Part shown: positions 34,169 through 42,807 of the stretch, piece after piece | Layout: each line of letters begins with the position of its first letter | How positions within the stretch are numbered: position 1 is the first letter of the stretch | Assembly: GCF_004795055.1 (NCBI RefSeq) | Contig: NZ_SSBJ01000003.1 | Coordinates: forward strand, 186,001 to 250,000 | Direction of reading: 5' to 3' | DNA from: Streptomyces sp. A1136 | GTDB taxonomy: Bacteria; Actinomycetota; Actinomycetes; Streptomycetales; Streptomycetaceae | Length of the DNA: 64,000 bases | The notes under the pieces: model-generated | Told to the model about the DNA's origin: nothing | Seen by the model: only the letters and a program-made list of their open reading frames with translations | The model's database searches: none | Position numbers and translations under genes: made by a program

Positions 34169-36258
34169 TGTTCGGTGAGTACTCGGTCAACAACAATCAG
34201 GCACACTCCGCAGGTGGCGCGCCTGGGCCAGACTTCCGCGCCGTGCCGGGAAACCTGCCGCCGGAGTCGGCGGGGTTCATCGGACGGGAGCGCGAACTGG
34301 GGGAGCTGCGCGGGTTTTTGGACCTCCGTCGGCTGGTCACCATGACGGGCGTGGGCGGCGTCGGCAAGTCCCGGCTCGCCCTGCGCGCCGCGGCGACCGG
34401 CCGGCCCCGGCGCGACGGGGTCTGGTGGGTCGAGCTGTCCCCGTTGCGCGATCCGGGTCTGCTCAACACGACCGTGGCGCACGCCGTCGGGCTCGCGGAC
34501 CACACCGCGCGCCCCCTCGACGAGGAACTGTGCGCGTGGATGGCCGACAAGGAACTGCTCCTGGTCCTCGACACCTGCGAGCACCTGATTCCCGCGTGCC
34601 GCCACCTCGTCGGCGAACTGCTGCAATCCGCGCCCGGGCTGACGGTGCTCGTCACCTCGCGCGAACCGCTGGGAAGCCCCCGCGAGTTGGTCTTCGAGGT
34701 GCGCCCCTTGCCGTACGGGGAACCGGACAGCGACGCCCTCGCCCTGTTCCGCGCCCGCGCCGTCGCCGCGCTGCCCGCGGCCGCCGAGGCGTTCCGCGAT
34801 CCCGAACGAGCTTTGCTGGCCGCCGAGGTGTGCCGCAGGCTGGACGGCATCCCGCTCGCCCTGGAGCTGGCGGGGGCGCGGATGCGGACGTGGACGCTGG
34901 AGCAGATGGTGCGGCGGCTGGACGCCCGGTTCGAGGTGCTGACCGACGCCCGGGCGCTGCTGCCGCGCCACCAGACCCTGCGGACCGCGATCGGCTGGAG
35001 CCATGAGCTGTGCGAGCCGGTGGAGCGGTTGCTGTGGGCCCGACTGTCCGTGTTCACCGCCGACTTCGACGTGGCCGCGGCCCGGGCGGTCTGCGCGGGC
35101 GGCCCGCTGCCCGCCGCCCGGGTGGAGCGCGTGCTGGCCGGGCTGGTGGCGAAGTCCGTGGTCCGGCGGATCGAGGAGCGAGGCTCGGGCACCCGTTACC
35201 GGATGCTGGACACTATCCGGGAGTACGGGCGCGACTGGCTGAGCGAACTCGGGGAGCTGCGCGCGGTCGCGGACCGGCACGCCCACTGGTACGCGGCGCT
35301 GTGCCACGCGGCGGAGCGGGGCTGGATGGGACCGGGGCAGGTCGACTGGTACCGCAGGATGAGCGCAGAGCACGCGCAGGTGCGCACCGCCCTGGAGCAC
35401 CTGCTGCGCACCGATCCGGCGGCGGCGCAGGAGATGGCCGGGGCGCTGTGGTTCTTCTGGGCCGCCTGCGGGCGCGTCCACGAGGGCCGCGGCTTCCTGG
35501 AGCGGGCGCTCACGGCGGGTCCGCGCAGCGGGCCGGCGTACACCCGGGCGCTGTGGGCGCTGGGGTTGACGGCCCTGGCCCGGGGCGACATGGACGCGGC
35601 GGTGGAGCTCGGTCGGCGGTGTGCCCTGGAGGCGTCCCGGCTCGGCGACCCGGAGCCGGAACTGCGCGCCGCCTACCTGCGCGCGGTGGCGGTGATGATG
35701 CCGGGCGATCCGGTGGGGGCGCTCGGGCTGGCGGGGCCCCGGGCCCGGGCCGCCCGCGGCGGCCGGCCGGACGGGACGGGGTGGCTGCTGTGCCGGCTGG
35801 CCACCGGCTACGCGCTGTGCGACGAGCGGCGGTTCGAGGAGGCGGCCGAGGAAGCGCGCGGTCTGCGCGAGGCGTGCGCGGCGCTCGGTGAGAGGTGGTT
35901 GCGCGCCTACGCCGACTACCTCCTGGCCGTGGCGGCGCTGGGCGTCGGCGACCACGGGGAGGCGGCCCGACACGCCCGGGCCATGCTGTCCGGAAAACGG
36001 CTGCTGGGAGACCGCTTCGGCATCGCGCTCGGCCTGGACCTGCTCGCCGCGGCCGTGGCGGGGCTGGGCGACGGGGAACTGGCGGCGCGGCTGCTGGGGA
36101 CCGGGCACGCCTGGTGGCGCACCGTGGGGCGCCCGCAGATGGGCTCCCCCTCGCTGACGGCGCTGCGCGACGAGGGAGAGCGGCGGGCCCGCGCCGCGAT
36201 CGGCGACGCGGCGTACGAGAGCGCCTTCCGGGGCGGCGCGGCGGCGGCGACCGCCTGA
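34168..36258 (+). CDS. NB-ARC/STAND-type ATPase (LuxR/AfsR-like) without DNA-binding domain
   Basis: The 696-residue protein has a P-loop MTGVGGVGKSRLALRAA (about 64-80), Walker B LLLVLDTCEHLI, the sensor-like LVTSREPLG and GIPLALELAGA, all hallmarks of the ATPase core in the large LuxR (LAL)/SARP regulators. A tetratricopeptide-like helical C-terminal half follows (WALGLTALARGDMDAAVELG, LLAVAALGVGDHGEAARHA). Neither an N-terminal SARP/OmpR domain nor a C-terminal LuxR HTH is present, and the end (AAYESAFRGG) is the usual end of HTH-less relatives. It could be a signalling or defence-type STAND protein. The start is uncertain (GTG 34111 upstream gives 715 aa). Confidence 0.87.
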   Translation: MFGEYSVNNNQAHSAGGAPGPDFRAVPGNLPPESAGFIGRERELGELRGFLDLRRLVTMTGVGGVGKSRLALRAAATGRPRRDGVWWVELSPLRDPGLLNTTVAHAVGLADHTARPLDEELCAWMADKELLLVLDTCEHLIPACRHLVGELLQSAPGLTVLVTSREPLGSPRELVFEVRPLPYGEPDSDALALFRARAVAALPAAAEAFRDPERALLAAEVCRRLDGIPLALELAGARMRTWTLEQMVRRLDARFEVLTDARALLPRHQTLRTAIGWSHELCEPVERLLWARLSVFTADFDVAAARAVCAGGPLPAARVERVLAGLVAKSVVRRIEERGSGTRYRMLDTIREYGRDWLSELGELRAVADRHAHWYAALCHAAERGWMGPGQVDWYRRMSAEHAQVRTALEHLLRTDPAAAQEMAGALWFFWAACGRVHEGRGFLERALTAGPRSGPAYTRALWALGLTALARGDMDAAVELGRRCALEASRLGDPEPELRAAYLRAVAVMMPGDPVGALGLAGPRARAARGGRPDGTGWLLCRLATGYALCDERRFEEAAEEARGLREACAALGERWLRAYADYLLAVAALGVGDHGEAARHARAMLSGKRLLGDRFGIALGLDLLAAAVAGLGDGELAARLLGTGHAWWRTVGRPQMGSPSLTALRDEGERRARAAIGDAAYESAFRGGAAAATA

Positions 36259-36310
36259 GCGCGCGCCCGCGGACGCCCCGGGTCCCGGACCGGCGGCGGA
36301 CGGGCCGCCG

Positions 36311-36403
36311 TCAGTACGGGAGGGGTCTGCCCGACGGGGTCCGCAGGTCCAGGTCTCGGGGGGCGGGCTTGGGGACGGGCTTGCGGATCAGCTGCTGGCG
36401 CAT
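36311..36403 (-). CDS. Very small protein (30 aa), coupled to the DUF5999 gene
   Basis: MRQQLIRKPVPKPAPRDLDL is the first part of a 30-residue basic, proline-rich peptide. AGGAGG is ideally placed four bases before the ATG and the gene starts 13 bases after the DUF5999 stop on the same strand. It is too short for domain calls. The strong ribosome site makes it a plausible real product; conservation would decide. Confidence 0.55.
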   Translation of the reverse strand: MRQQLIRKPVPKPAPRDLDLRTPSGRPLPY

Positions 36404-36416
36404 GCTGCCTCCTGGC

Positions 36417-36602
36417 TCAGACCAGGGCCGGTCGGCGGGGTTCCACCGTGCGGCCGTCGGGGAGCAGCTCCCCGGTGTCGTCGAACACCACCAGACCGTT
36501 GCAGAGCAGGCTCCATCCCTGTTCGGGGTGGAAGGCCACGGTGCGGGCAGCGTCGTGGTCGGCGCTGTCGGCGGACGGGCAGGGGGGCTGGTGGGAGCAC
36601 AT
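36417..36602 (-). CDS. DUF5999-like small protein
   Basis: The 61-residue protein, MCSHQPPCPSADSADHDAAR and then TVAFHPEQGWSLLCNGLVVF, DDTGELLPDG, matches the small cysteine/histidine-containing proteins I know as DUF5999 in Streptomyces. CxxxxxxC near the start plus the LLCNG cysteine could bind a metal. GAGGAGG lies upstream. The function is unknown. It is divergent from the SRPBCC gene, with about 155 bases between. Confidence 0.85.
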   Translation of the reverse strand: MCSHQPPCPSADSADHDAARTVAFHPEQGWSLLCNGLVVFDDTGELLPDGRTVEPRRPALV

Positions 36603-36757
36603 GGCGCACCTCCTCGCAGTGTGGGGCGGGAGGGCCGGTGGTCACCCGGTCGAATCCGCGATCCACGGTGGCGGTGAGTATTACCGATCGCCGCCCCCTG
36701 ACGGAACCCATATTCGCGGTCGAGTTCAGGGTGTGTATGCCCGATTACCATGCGCTC

Positions 36758-37195
36758 ATGCCACTGATCCGGATCGTTCACCGCACCTCCCTCCCGGCGG
36801 CCGAGGCCTGGCTGAGGCTGACGGACTGGACGCGCCACGGGTCCGAGGTCCCCCTCACCCGCACGACGGTCGAGACCGCGCCGCCCACGCGCGTGGGAAC
36901 GCGCTTCACGGCGCGCACGGGAGTGGGAAGGGTCACCTTCGACGACCCCATGGAAGTCACCGTCTGGCAGCCGCCTACCGCCGGTTCGGCGGGGGTGGTG
37001 CGTCTTGTCAAACGGGGACGGGTGGTCCTGGGGTGGGCGCGGATCGAGGTCCTGCCGCTGGAGCCGGCCGGCGCGGAGGTCCGGTGGCTGGAGGACCTGC
37101 GGGTACGGGGGCTCGGGCGGCTCTTCGACCCGGTCGTGGCGCACGCCGGGCGGCTGCTCTTCGGCCGTGCCCTCGCCCGGTTGCTGCGTTCCTGA
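36758..37195 (+). CDS. SRPBCC (polyketide-cyclase-like) small-molecule-binding protein
   Basis: The 145-residue protein has the START/SRPBCC fold pattern: MPLIRIVHRTSLPAAEAWLR, TRVGTRFTARTGVGRVTFDD, VTVWQPP, WARIEVLPLEPAGAEVRWLE and the long C-terminal helix LFDPVVAHAGRLLFGRAL. Such proteins bind or shuttle hydrophobic ligands; no catalytic residue is evident. The start at MPLIR has no clear ribosome site; an ATG seven codons earlier (36737) is the alternative. It is followed after about 65 bases by a membrane-protein gene. Confidence 0.85.
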   Translation: MPLIRIVHRTSLPAAEAWLRLTDWTRHGSEVPLTRTTVETAPPTRVGTRFTARTGVGRVTFDDPMEVTVWQPPTAGSAGVVRLVKRGRVVLGWARIEVLPLEPAGAEVRWLEDLRVRGLGRLFDPVVAHAGRLLFGRALARLLRS

Positions 37196-37262
37196 CAAGG
37201 GAGGCTAGGGTTCCGTGATCACCTCGCCCGGGTGATCCCGTCACGTCTCCAGGGGGACCTCC

Positions 37263-37850
37263 ATGGCCACTCCGCCACCACCGCAGCAGGGCGCCGCCCC
37301 GCACAACCCGTACGGCACGCCGCCGCAGCAGGGCGCGGCCCCGCAGCACAACCCCTACGCCATGCCGCAGCAGCCCCAGCCGCAGGGGGTTCCGTACGGC
37401 AACCCCTACGCCGCCTACCAGCAGCAGCCTCAGCCCCGGCAGCCCCACCAGGCCGGGTACGCCTGCCGCTTCTGCGGGGCCCAGCCGGCAGCGCCGGGCA
37501 CGGTGCGGGGACACCAGGGCATGGTGTTGATGATGCGGTTCCTGAGCACGCACGGCCCGTTCTGCCGGGACTGCGGCACCTCCATCGTGCGCGACATGTC
37601 GGCGAAGACCCTGTGGCAGGGCTGGTGGGGCCCGGCGTCCTTGTTCATCACGCCCCTCACGGTGCTGGTCAACCTCGTGCCCCGCTCGGCGTTCCGCAAG
37701 CTCGGCCCTCCGGTGGGCGGCTTCCGGCCCCCGCTCGACCCGGGCAAGCCGCTCTGGCAGCGCCCGCCCGCGCTGATCATCGCAACGCCGATGGCCTTGA
37801 TCGCCCTGTCCATCGTCGCGCTGATCGTGATCGGCGCCGCGACGAGCTGA
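37263..37850 (+). CDS. Zinc-ribbon membrane protein with Pro/Gln-rich N-terminus
   Basis: The 195-residue protein opens with a low-complexity region (about 1-60) repeating (Q)QGAAPxxNPYxxP. A zinc ribbon follows: CRFCGAQPA (about 68) and FCRDCGTSI (about 100). Then come two hydrophobic segments (LFITPLTVLVNLV, about 125-138, and ALIIATPMALIALSIVALIV, about 170-192). It is probably an inner-membrane protein of the type seen widely in Streptomyces as 'toxin-antitoxin/zinc ribbon' hypothetical; no function is known. GGGGGACC stands before the ATG. Confidence 0.85.
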   Translation: MATPPPPQQGAAPHNPYGTPPQQGAAPQHNPYAMPQQPQPQGVPYGNPYAAYQQQPQPRQPHQAGYACRFCGAQPAAPGTVRGHQGMVLMMRFLSTHGPFCRDCGTSIVRDMSAKTLWQGWWGPASLFITPLTVLVNLVPRSAFRKLGPPVGGFRPPLDPGKPLWQRPPALIIATPMALIALSIVALIVIGAATS

Positions 37851-37859
37851 ACGACGGCC

Positions 37860-37897
37860 GCCCCCGTCCCCGCGCGCAGGCGCGGGAGTGCGGGGGC
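37860..37897. terminator. Imperfect hairpin between convergent genes
   Basis: GCCCCCGTCCCCGCGC pairs with GCGCGGGAGTGCGGGGGC across the loop GCAG, with a small bulge. It lies between the zinc-ribbon gene and the convergent acyl-CoA dehydrogenase gene and is well placed to terminate both. Confidence 0.6.
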
Positions 37898-37928
37898 GCG
37901 CGCAGGGACAACCGCGGCCGGGGCACGC

Positions 37929-39155
37929 CTAGCGAATGGGCATGTCCGAGATCGTGCGGGCGATCACCAGGCGCTGGATCTCGCTCGTGCCCTCGAAGAT
38001 GGTGTAGATCGCGCTGTCGCGGTGCATGCGCTCCACGGGGTACTCCCGGGTGAAGCCGTTCCCGCCGAGGATCTGCACGGCCTGGGCGGTGACCTTCTTG
38101 GCCACCTCGCTCGCGAAGAGCTTGGACATCGAACCCTCCGCGGAGGTGAACGGCTTGCCCGCGACCGCCATCCAGGAGGCCCGCCACACGAGCAGCCGGG
38201 CCGCGTCGATCTGCGTGCGCATGTCCGCGAGTTGGAAGGCCACCCCCTGGTTGTCGATGATGGGGCGGCCGAACTGGCTACGGGTCTTCGCGTAGTCGAG
38301 GGCGACCTCGTAGGCGGCGCGCGCCGTGCCGACGGCCATGGCGCCCACCGCCGGGCGCGAGGCCTCGAAGGTGGCCATGGCCGCGTTCTTCACCCGCTCG
38401 CCGCCCGCCCTGGCCCGCTCGTGGGCGCGCGCGAGACGCTCGTCCAGCTTGTCCTTGCCGCCGAGCAGGCAGGAGCCGGGGACGCGGCAGTCCTCCAGGA
38501 CCACCTCGGCGGTGTGCGAGGCGCGGATGCCGTGCTTCTTGAACTTCTGCCCCTGTGACAGTCCCGGCGTGTTCGGCGGGACGATGAAGGAGGCGTGCCC
38601 CTTCGTCTCGAGTTCCGGGTCGACCACGGCGACGACGATGTGGACGTTGGCGATGCCGCCGTTGGTCGCCCAGGTCTTGGTGCCGTTCAGGACCCACTCG
38701 TCCTTGGCCTCGTCGTATACGGCGCGGGTGCGCATGGCCCCCACGTCGGAGCCGGCGTCCGGCTCGGACGAGCAGAAGGCGGCGACCTTGACGTCGGTCG
38801 CGTCGCCGTACATCTGCGGGATCCAGGTGCCGATCTGCTCTTCGGTGCCGTTGGCGAGGACGCCGATGGCCGCGAGTCCCGTGCCGACGATCGACAGGGC
38901 GATGCCCGCGTCACCCCAGAAGAGCTCCTCCATCGCCATCGGGATGCCGAGACCGGTCGGGTCGAAGAACTGCTGGGCGTAGAAGTCGAGGGAGTAGATG
39001 CCGACCTTGGCCGCTTCCTGGATGACGGGCCACGGGGTCTCTTCGCGTTCGTCCCACTCGGCGGCCGCGGGCCGGATCACATCGGCGGCGAAACCGTGGA
39101 TCCAGTCACGCACCTGCTTCTGGTCGTCGTTGAGCTCCATGGTGAACTCCGCCAT
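37929..39155 (-). CDS. Acyl-CoA dehydrogenase
   Basis: The 408-residue FAD enzyme of fatty-acid (or branched acyl-CoA) beta-oxidation has an intact fold: FCSSEPDAGSDVGAM and LNGTKTWATNGGIAN in the middle beta domain, RSQFGRPIIDNQGVAFQLAD at the start of the C-terminal helical domain and QILGGNGFTREYPVERMHRD. The catalytic base is probably the glutamate of IYTIFEGTSEI (about E391). GGAGGGG lies before the ATG. It is divergent from a TetR regulator gene; two TTAC-GTAA palindromes lie between, so it is probably repressed by that regulator in response to acyl-CoA. Confidence 0.96.
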   Translation of the reverse strand: MAEFTMELNDDQKQVRDWIHGFAADVIRPAAAEWDEREETPWPVIQEAAKVGIYSLDFYAQQFFDPTGLGIPMAMEELFWGDAGIALSIVGTGLAAIGVLANGTEEQIGTWIPQMYGDATDVKVAAFCSSEPDAGSDVGAMRTRAVYDEAKDEWVLNGTKTWATNGGIANVHIVVAVVDPELETKGHASFIVPPNTPGLSQGQKFKKHGIRASHTAEVVLEDCRVPGSCLLGGKDKLDERLARAHERARAGGERVKNAAMATFEASRPAVGAMAVGTARAAYEVALDYAKTRSQFGRPIIDNQGVAFQLADMRTQIDAARLLVWRASWMAVAGKPFTSAEGSMSKLFASEVAKKVTAQAVQILGGNGFTREYPVERMHRDSAIYTIFEGTSEIQRLVIARTISDMPIR

Positions 39156-39200
39156 GTCCCCTCCAGCTGTCTCGCGTACCCGTGCCGCCACCGGCAGGCC

Positions 39201-39251
39201 GTTACCTGCGGTAACCAGCCACGGCGCCCCAGTCTGTTACCGGCGAGTAAG
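39201..39251. promoter_or_regulatory. Two TetR-operator-like palindromes between acyl-CoA dehydrogenase and TetR genes
   Basis: GTTACCTGCGGTAAC (39201-39215) has six-base arms around TGC. TTAC-CGGCGA-GTAA (39237-39250) is a second, less perfect site about 20 bases further on. Both are at the dehydrogenase side of the divergent intergenic region, 46 bases or more from its start, where the promoter is expected. TTAC...GTAA sites are common for actinobacterial FadR-like TetR repressors. Confidence 0.6.
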
Positions 39252-39370
39252 CACTGTCAAGCCGAGCACCGACCGCCCAGCGGGCGCCGCCGGGTCGATC
39301 GTCAGGGTGTGCGGGGTGTTACGTTGCGTGGGCGGCACGCACATCGCAAGGGCGGGGAGAGAAACACGTC

Positions 39371-40015
39371 ATGGAGACCACGCAGCAGGCCGGCGAACCG
39401 GGATCGGCCGAGCGCCGACGGCGGGAGCTGCTCGAAGCGGCCGACCGCGTCGTGCTCAGGGACGGCCCCAAGGCCTCGATGAACGCCATCGCGGCGGAGG
39501 CGGGCATCACCAAGCCCATCCTCTACCGGCACTTCGGCGACAAGGCCGGCCTCTACCAGGCGCTCGCCGTCCGCCACACCGACGCCCTGCTCGACTCGCT
39601 GCGCGCCGCGCTGGACGCACCCGCCGAGCGTCGCAGCCGGGTCGAGTCCACCCTCGACACCTACCTCGCGGCCATCGAGGCGCGACCGCAGGTGTACCGG
39701 TTCCTGATGCACCCGGCCGAGGACTCGCAGTCCGCCGAGCGCGGTTTCGACGTCGGCCTGCACTCGGCCCCGCTGCTGCGCCGTCTCGGCGAGGAACTGG
39801 CCCAGGTCATCGGCGAACGCGTCGACCTCGGACCGGGCGGCGAACGCCTGGCCCGGGTGTGGGGTCACGGCATCGTCGGGATGATGCACGCGGCGGGCGA
39901 CTGGTGGCTCGGGGAACGCCCCTGCGAGCGCGCCGAGTTGGTGGCGGGCCTCACCGACCTGCTGTGGGGGCGCCTGGCCACCGCCGGCAACCGCGTGGGC
40001 GGACCCGGCTTCTGA
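39371..40015 (+). CDS. TetR family regulator of fatty-acid genes
   Basis: The 214-residue protein has a TetR helix-turn-helix (about 15-60: ERRRRELLEAADRVVLRDGP, then ASMNAIAAEAGITKPILYRH, FGDKAGLYQALA) and a C-terminal domain with YRFLMHPAEDSQSAERGF typical of regulators beside acyl-CoA dehydrogenase or fad genes. It probably responds to long-chain acyl-CoA and represses the divergent dehydrogenase gene and itself. GGGGAGAG lies upstream of the ATG. After its stop there is an inverted repeat (arms 40029-40036 and 40092-40099), probably a shared terminator with the convergent deformylase gene. Confidence 0.94.
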   Translation: METTQQAGEPGSAERRRRELLEAADRVVLRDGPKASMNAIAAEAGITKPILYRHFGDKAGLYQALAVRHTDALLDSLRAALDAPAERRSRVESTLDTYLAAIEARPQVYRFLMHPAEDSQSAERGFDVGLHSAPLLRRLGEELAQVIGERVDLGPGGERLARVWGHGIVGMMHAAGDWWLGERPCERAELVAGLTDLLWGRLATAGNRVGGPGF

Positions 40016-40098
40016 GCACGGCCCGGGTACGGGAGCGGCCCGGACGCGCCTCGCCCGCGACCGGGCGCGGCCGGCGTACGGCCCCGGACCGGCTCCCG

Positions 40099-40668
40099 TC
40101 AGGCCTCGCGACCGGCTTCGGCGAGCCCCCGCGCACCCCACGCCGTCTTGCCGATCGCACGTCGCAGCCGGCGCGCCCGCAGCCCGGTGACCCGGTCCGC
40201 GTAGACGGTGCCGTCCAGGTGGTCGCACTCGTGCTGGAGGCAGCGCGCGAAGAACCCGGTGCCCGAGATCCGCACCGGCGCTCCGTCGGAGGTGACCCCC
40301 TCGACCACCGCGTGGTCGAAGCGGACCGTGCCGGCCTCCAGACCGGGCAGCGACAGGCAGCCCTCGGGACCGAGGAACTCCTCTCCGTCGGCGCTCACCA
40401 GACGGGGGTTGACCACGTGTCCGACGTGGCGGACGTCCTCGTCGTCGGGGCAGTCGTAGACGAACACCCGCCGGCCCACCCCGATCTGGTTGGCGGCGAG
40501 GCCGACGCCGTCGGCCGCGTACATCGTCGCGAACATGTCCTCGACGAGCCGGTCGAGAGCCGGTCCGAACTCGGTGACCTCGGCGCACGGCGAGTGGAGC
40601 ACCGGATCGCCCAGCAGGCTCATGGTGCGGACGAGTCCGGTGGTACCAGGGATGAGGCGCTGTCGCAT
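40099..40668 (-). CDS. def: Peptide deformylase
   Basis: The 189-residue metalloenzyme removes the formyl group from nascent protein N-termini. All three motifs are present: GVGLAANQIG (about 54-63), EGCLSLPG with the metal cysteine (about C107), and QHECDHLDG with the two metal histidines and catalytic glutamate (about 149-157). The N-terminus is longer than in E. coli Def by about 15 residues, as in other Streptomyces paralogues. There is no clear ribosome site; the transcript may be leaderless. It is divergent from the MurT gene. Confidence 0.96.
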   Translation of the reverse strand: MRQRLIPGTTGLVRTMSLLGDPVLHSPCAEVTEFGPALDRLVEDMFATMYAADGVGLAANQIGVGRRVFVYDCPDDEDVRHVGHVVNPRLVSADGEEFLGPEGCLSLPGLEAGTVRFDHAVVEGVTSDGAPVRISGTGFFARCLQHECDHLDGTVYADRVTGLRARRLRRAIGKTAWGARGLAEAGREA

Positions 40669-40791
40669 GGCCGTAAGCGTACGACGGGCGAAGATATGAG
40701 CAGATCCGCGCCGCCCCTGGGGCGCCGCGGTCAGGGCCCCGGCCGGTACTGGATAGGCTGGGGCCGACCGACGCAAGGAGGACAAGGGACG

Positions 40792-42030
40792 ATGGCAGGC
40801 AACACGGAGCCGCTTTCGCCGCGGGCCAAGCTGGCCGTGACGGCGGGCAAGGCCGCGGCGGCGGTGTCGCGGGCCGCGGGACGCGGAAGCGGATCGGTGA
40901 TCGGTGGCAAGGTCGCACTCAGGCTGGACCCCGATCTCCTCGGCGCGCTGGCGCAGCATCTCGACGTCGTCCTCGTCTCCGCGACGAACGGCAAGACCAC
41001 GACCACCCGGCTGATCGCCGAGGCCCTGCGGGCCAGCGGTCCGGTGGTCTCCAACGCACTCGGCGCGAACATGCCGGCCGGCATCACCTCCGCCCTGGCG
41101 GGAGGCTCGGACGCCAAGTACGGCGTCATCGAGGTCGACGAGAAGTACCTGGCCGGAGTGGCCCGGGACGTCACCCCCAAGGTGATCGCCCTGCTCAACC
41201 TCTCCCGCGACCAGTTGGACCGCGCCGCCGAGACCCGCATGCTCGCCGAGAAGTGGCGCGAGGGGCTCCAGGGCTCCAAGGCCGTCATCGTGGCCAACTG
41301 CGACGACCCGCTGATCGTGTGGTCCGCGTCCTCCTCGCAGAACGTGGTCTGGGTCGCGGCCGGCCAGGAGTGGAAGGACGACGCCTGGTCGTGCCCCTCC
41401 TGCGGCGGTGTCATGCAGCGCCCGGGCGACGACTGGTTCTGCGGCGAGTGCGGCTTCCGCCGTCCCACCCCCAGCTGGGTGCTCTCCGGTGACCACGTAC
41501 TGGACCCGCACGGCAGCGCCTGGCCGATCCATCTCCAGCTGCCCGGCCGCGCCAACAAGGCCAACGCCGCCACCTCGGCCGCCGTGGCCGCCGTGTTCGG
41601 CGTCCCGCCGCAGGTCGCGCTGGAGCGGATGTACCAGGTGCAGGCCGTCGCCGGCCGCTACGACGTGGTCTCCTTCCAGGGCCGTGAGCTGCGGCTGCTG
41701 CTCGCCAAGAACCCGGCGGGCTGGCTGGAGACGTTCTCGCTGATCGACCCGCCGCCGACGCCGGTGATCCTTTCGGTCAACGCGCGCGGCGCCGACGGCA
41801 CGGACACCTCCTGGCTCTGGGACGTGGACTACCCGCGCCTGGCCGGGCACCCCATCTTCGTGATCGGCGACCGCAAGCTGGACCTCGCGGTCCGCCTGGA
41901 GGTCGCGGGCCTGGACTTCCGGGTCTGCGAGACCCTGGACGAGGCCGTGCAGCTCGCCCCGCCCGGACAGATCGAGCTCATCGCGAACTACACCGCCTTC
42001 CAGGACGTGCGCCGCCGCGTCGGCAACTAG
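40792..42030 (+). CDS. murT: Lipid II isoglutaminyl synthase subunit MurT
   Basis: The 412-residue Mur-ligase-like protein amidates the second-residue D-glutamate of lipid II using ammonia from GatD. The ATP loop is SATNGKTTTTRL (about 63-74). The middle domain has GVIEVDEKYL and the C-terminal DUF1727 part has VILSVNARGADGTDTSWLWD. A zinc ribbon (CPSCG, then CGECG, about 202-223) interrupts the middle domain, as is known for MurT. AAGGAGG stands before the ATG. GatD follows after 28 bases, giving the usual murT-gatD operon. Confidence 0.97.
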   Translation: MAGNTEPLSPRAKLAVTAGKAAAAVSRAAGRGSGSVIGGKVALRLDPDLLGALAQHLDVVLVSATNGKTTTTRLIAEALRASGPVVSNALGANMPAGITSALAGGSDAKYGVIEVDEKYLAGVARDVTPKVIALLNLSRDQLDRAAETRMLAEKWREGLQGSKAVIVANCDDPLIVWSASSSQNVVWVAAGQEWKDDAWSCPSCGGVMQRPGDDWFCGECGFRRPTPSWVLSGDHVLDPHGSAWPIHLQLPGRANKANAATSAAVAAVFGVPPQVALERMYQVQAVAGRYDVVSFQGRELRLLLAKNPAGWLETFSLIDPPPTPVILSVNARGADGTDTSWLWDVDYPRLAGHPIFVIGDRKLDLAVRLEVAGLDFRVCETLDEAVQLAPPGQIELIANYTAFQDVRRRVGN

Positions 42031-42058
42031 TACTCATACCTCCAGAGGACACAAGAGC

Positions 42059-42787
42059 ATGAGCGACAACAGCCTGCGTCTGGTGTGGGTCTACCCGGAC
42101 CTGCTCAGCACGTACGGAGACCAGGGCAACGCCCTCGTGGTGGAGCGCCGGGCGCGCCAGCGCGGCCTGGACGTGCAGCGCGTGGACGTGCGCAGCGACC
42201 AGCCCATCCCCACCTCGGGCGACATCTACCTGATCGGCGGCGGCGAGGACCGGCCGCAGCGCCTGGCGGCCGAGCGCCTGCTGCGCGACGGCGGCCTGGA
42301 GCGGGCCGTCTCGAACGGGGCGATCGTCTTCTCGGTGTGCGCCGGGTACCAGATCCTCGGCAACGAGTTCGTCAACGACGTGGGCGAGCGCCAGCAGGGC
42401 CTGGGCCTGCTGGACGTGGTCACGGTCCGCGGCGAGGGCGAGCGGTGCGTCGGCGACGTCCTCGCCGACATCGACCCGCGCCTGAACCTGCCCCCGCTGA
42501 CGGGCTTCGAGAACCACCAGGGCGTCACCCACCTCGGCCCGACGGCCAAGCCGTTCGCCCGCACCCGGCTGGGCCGGGGCAACGGCACCGGCGACGGCAC
42601 CGAAGGCGCGTACAACGACACCGTGTTCGGCACCTACATGCACGGTCCCGTGATGGCCCGCAACCCGCAGATCGCGGACCTCCTGCTGAAGCTGGCCCTC
42701 GACGTGAACGCGCTGCCGGGCCTCGACGACCGCTGGTACGAGGCGCTGCGCGACGAGCGCATCGCGGCGGCCACACAGCCCGCGTAA
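42059..42787 (+). CDS. gatD: Lipid II isoglutaminyl synthase glutaminase subunit GatD
   Basis: The 242-residue class I glutamine amidotransferase supplies ammonia to MurT. The nucleophile is in FSVCAGYQILG (about C94) and the catalytic histidine is in TYMHGPVMARNP (about H196). The conserved N-terminal signature is YPDLLSTYGDQGNALVV. It works on the cytoplasmic face with MurT to make isoglutamine in peptidoglycan. AGGACAC precedes the ATG. The gene ends before a terminator hairpin. Confidence 0.97.
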   Translation: MSDNSLRLVWVYPDLLSTYGDQGNALVVERRARQRGLDVQRVDVRSDQPIPTSGDIYLIGGGEDRPQRLAAERLLRDGGLERAVSNGAIVFSVCAGYQILGNEFVNDVGERQQGLGLLDVVTVRGEGERCVGDVLADIDPRLNLPPLTGFENHQGVTHLGPTAKPFARTRLGRGNGTGDGTEGAYNDTVFGTYMHGPVMARNPQIADLLLKLALDVNALPGLDDRWYEALRDERIAAATQPA

Positions 42788-42807
42788 CGCGTCCGTCACG
42801 CCCCGTT

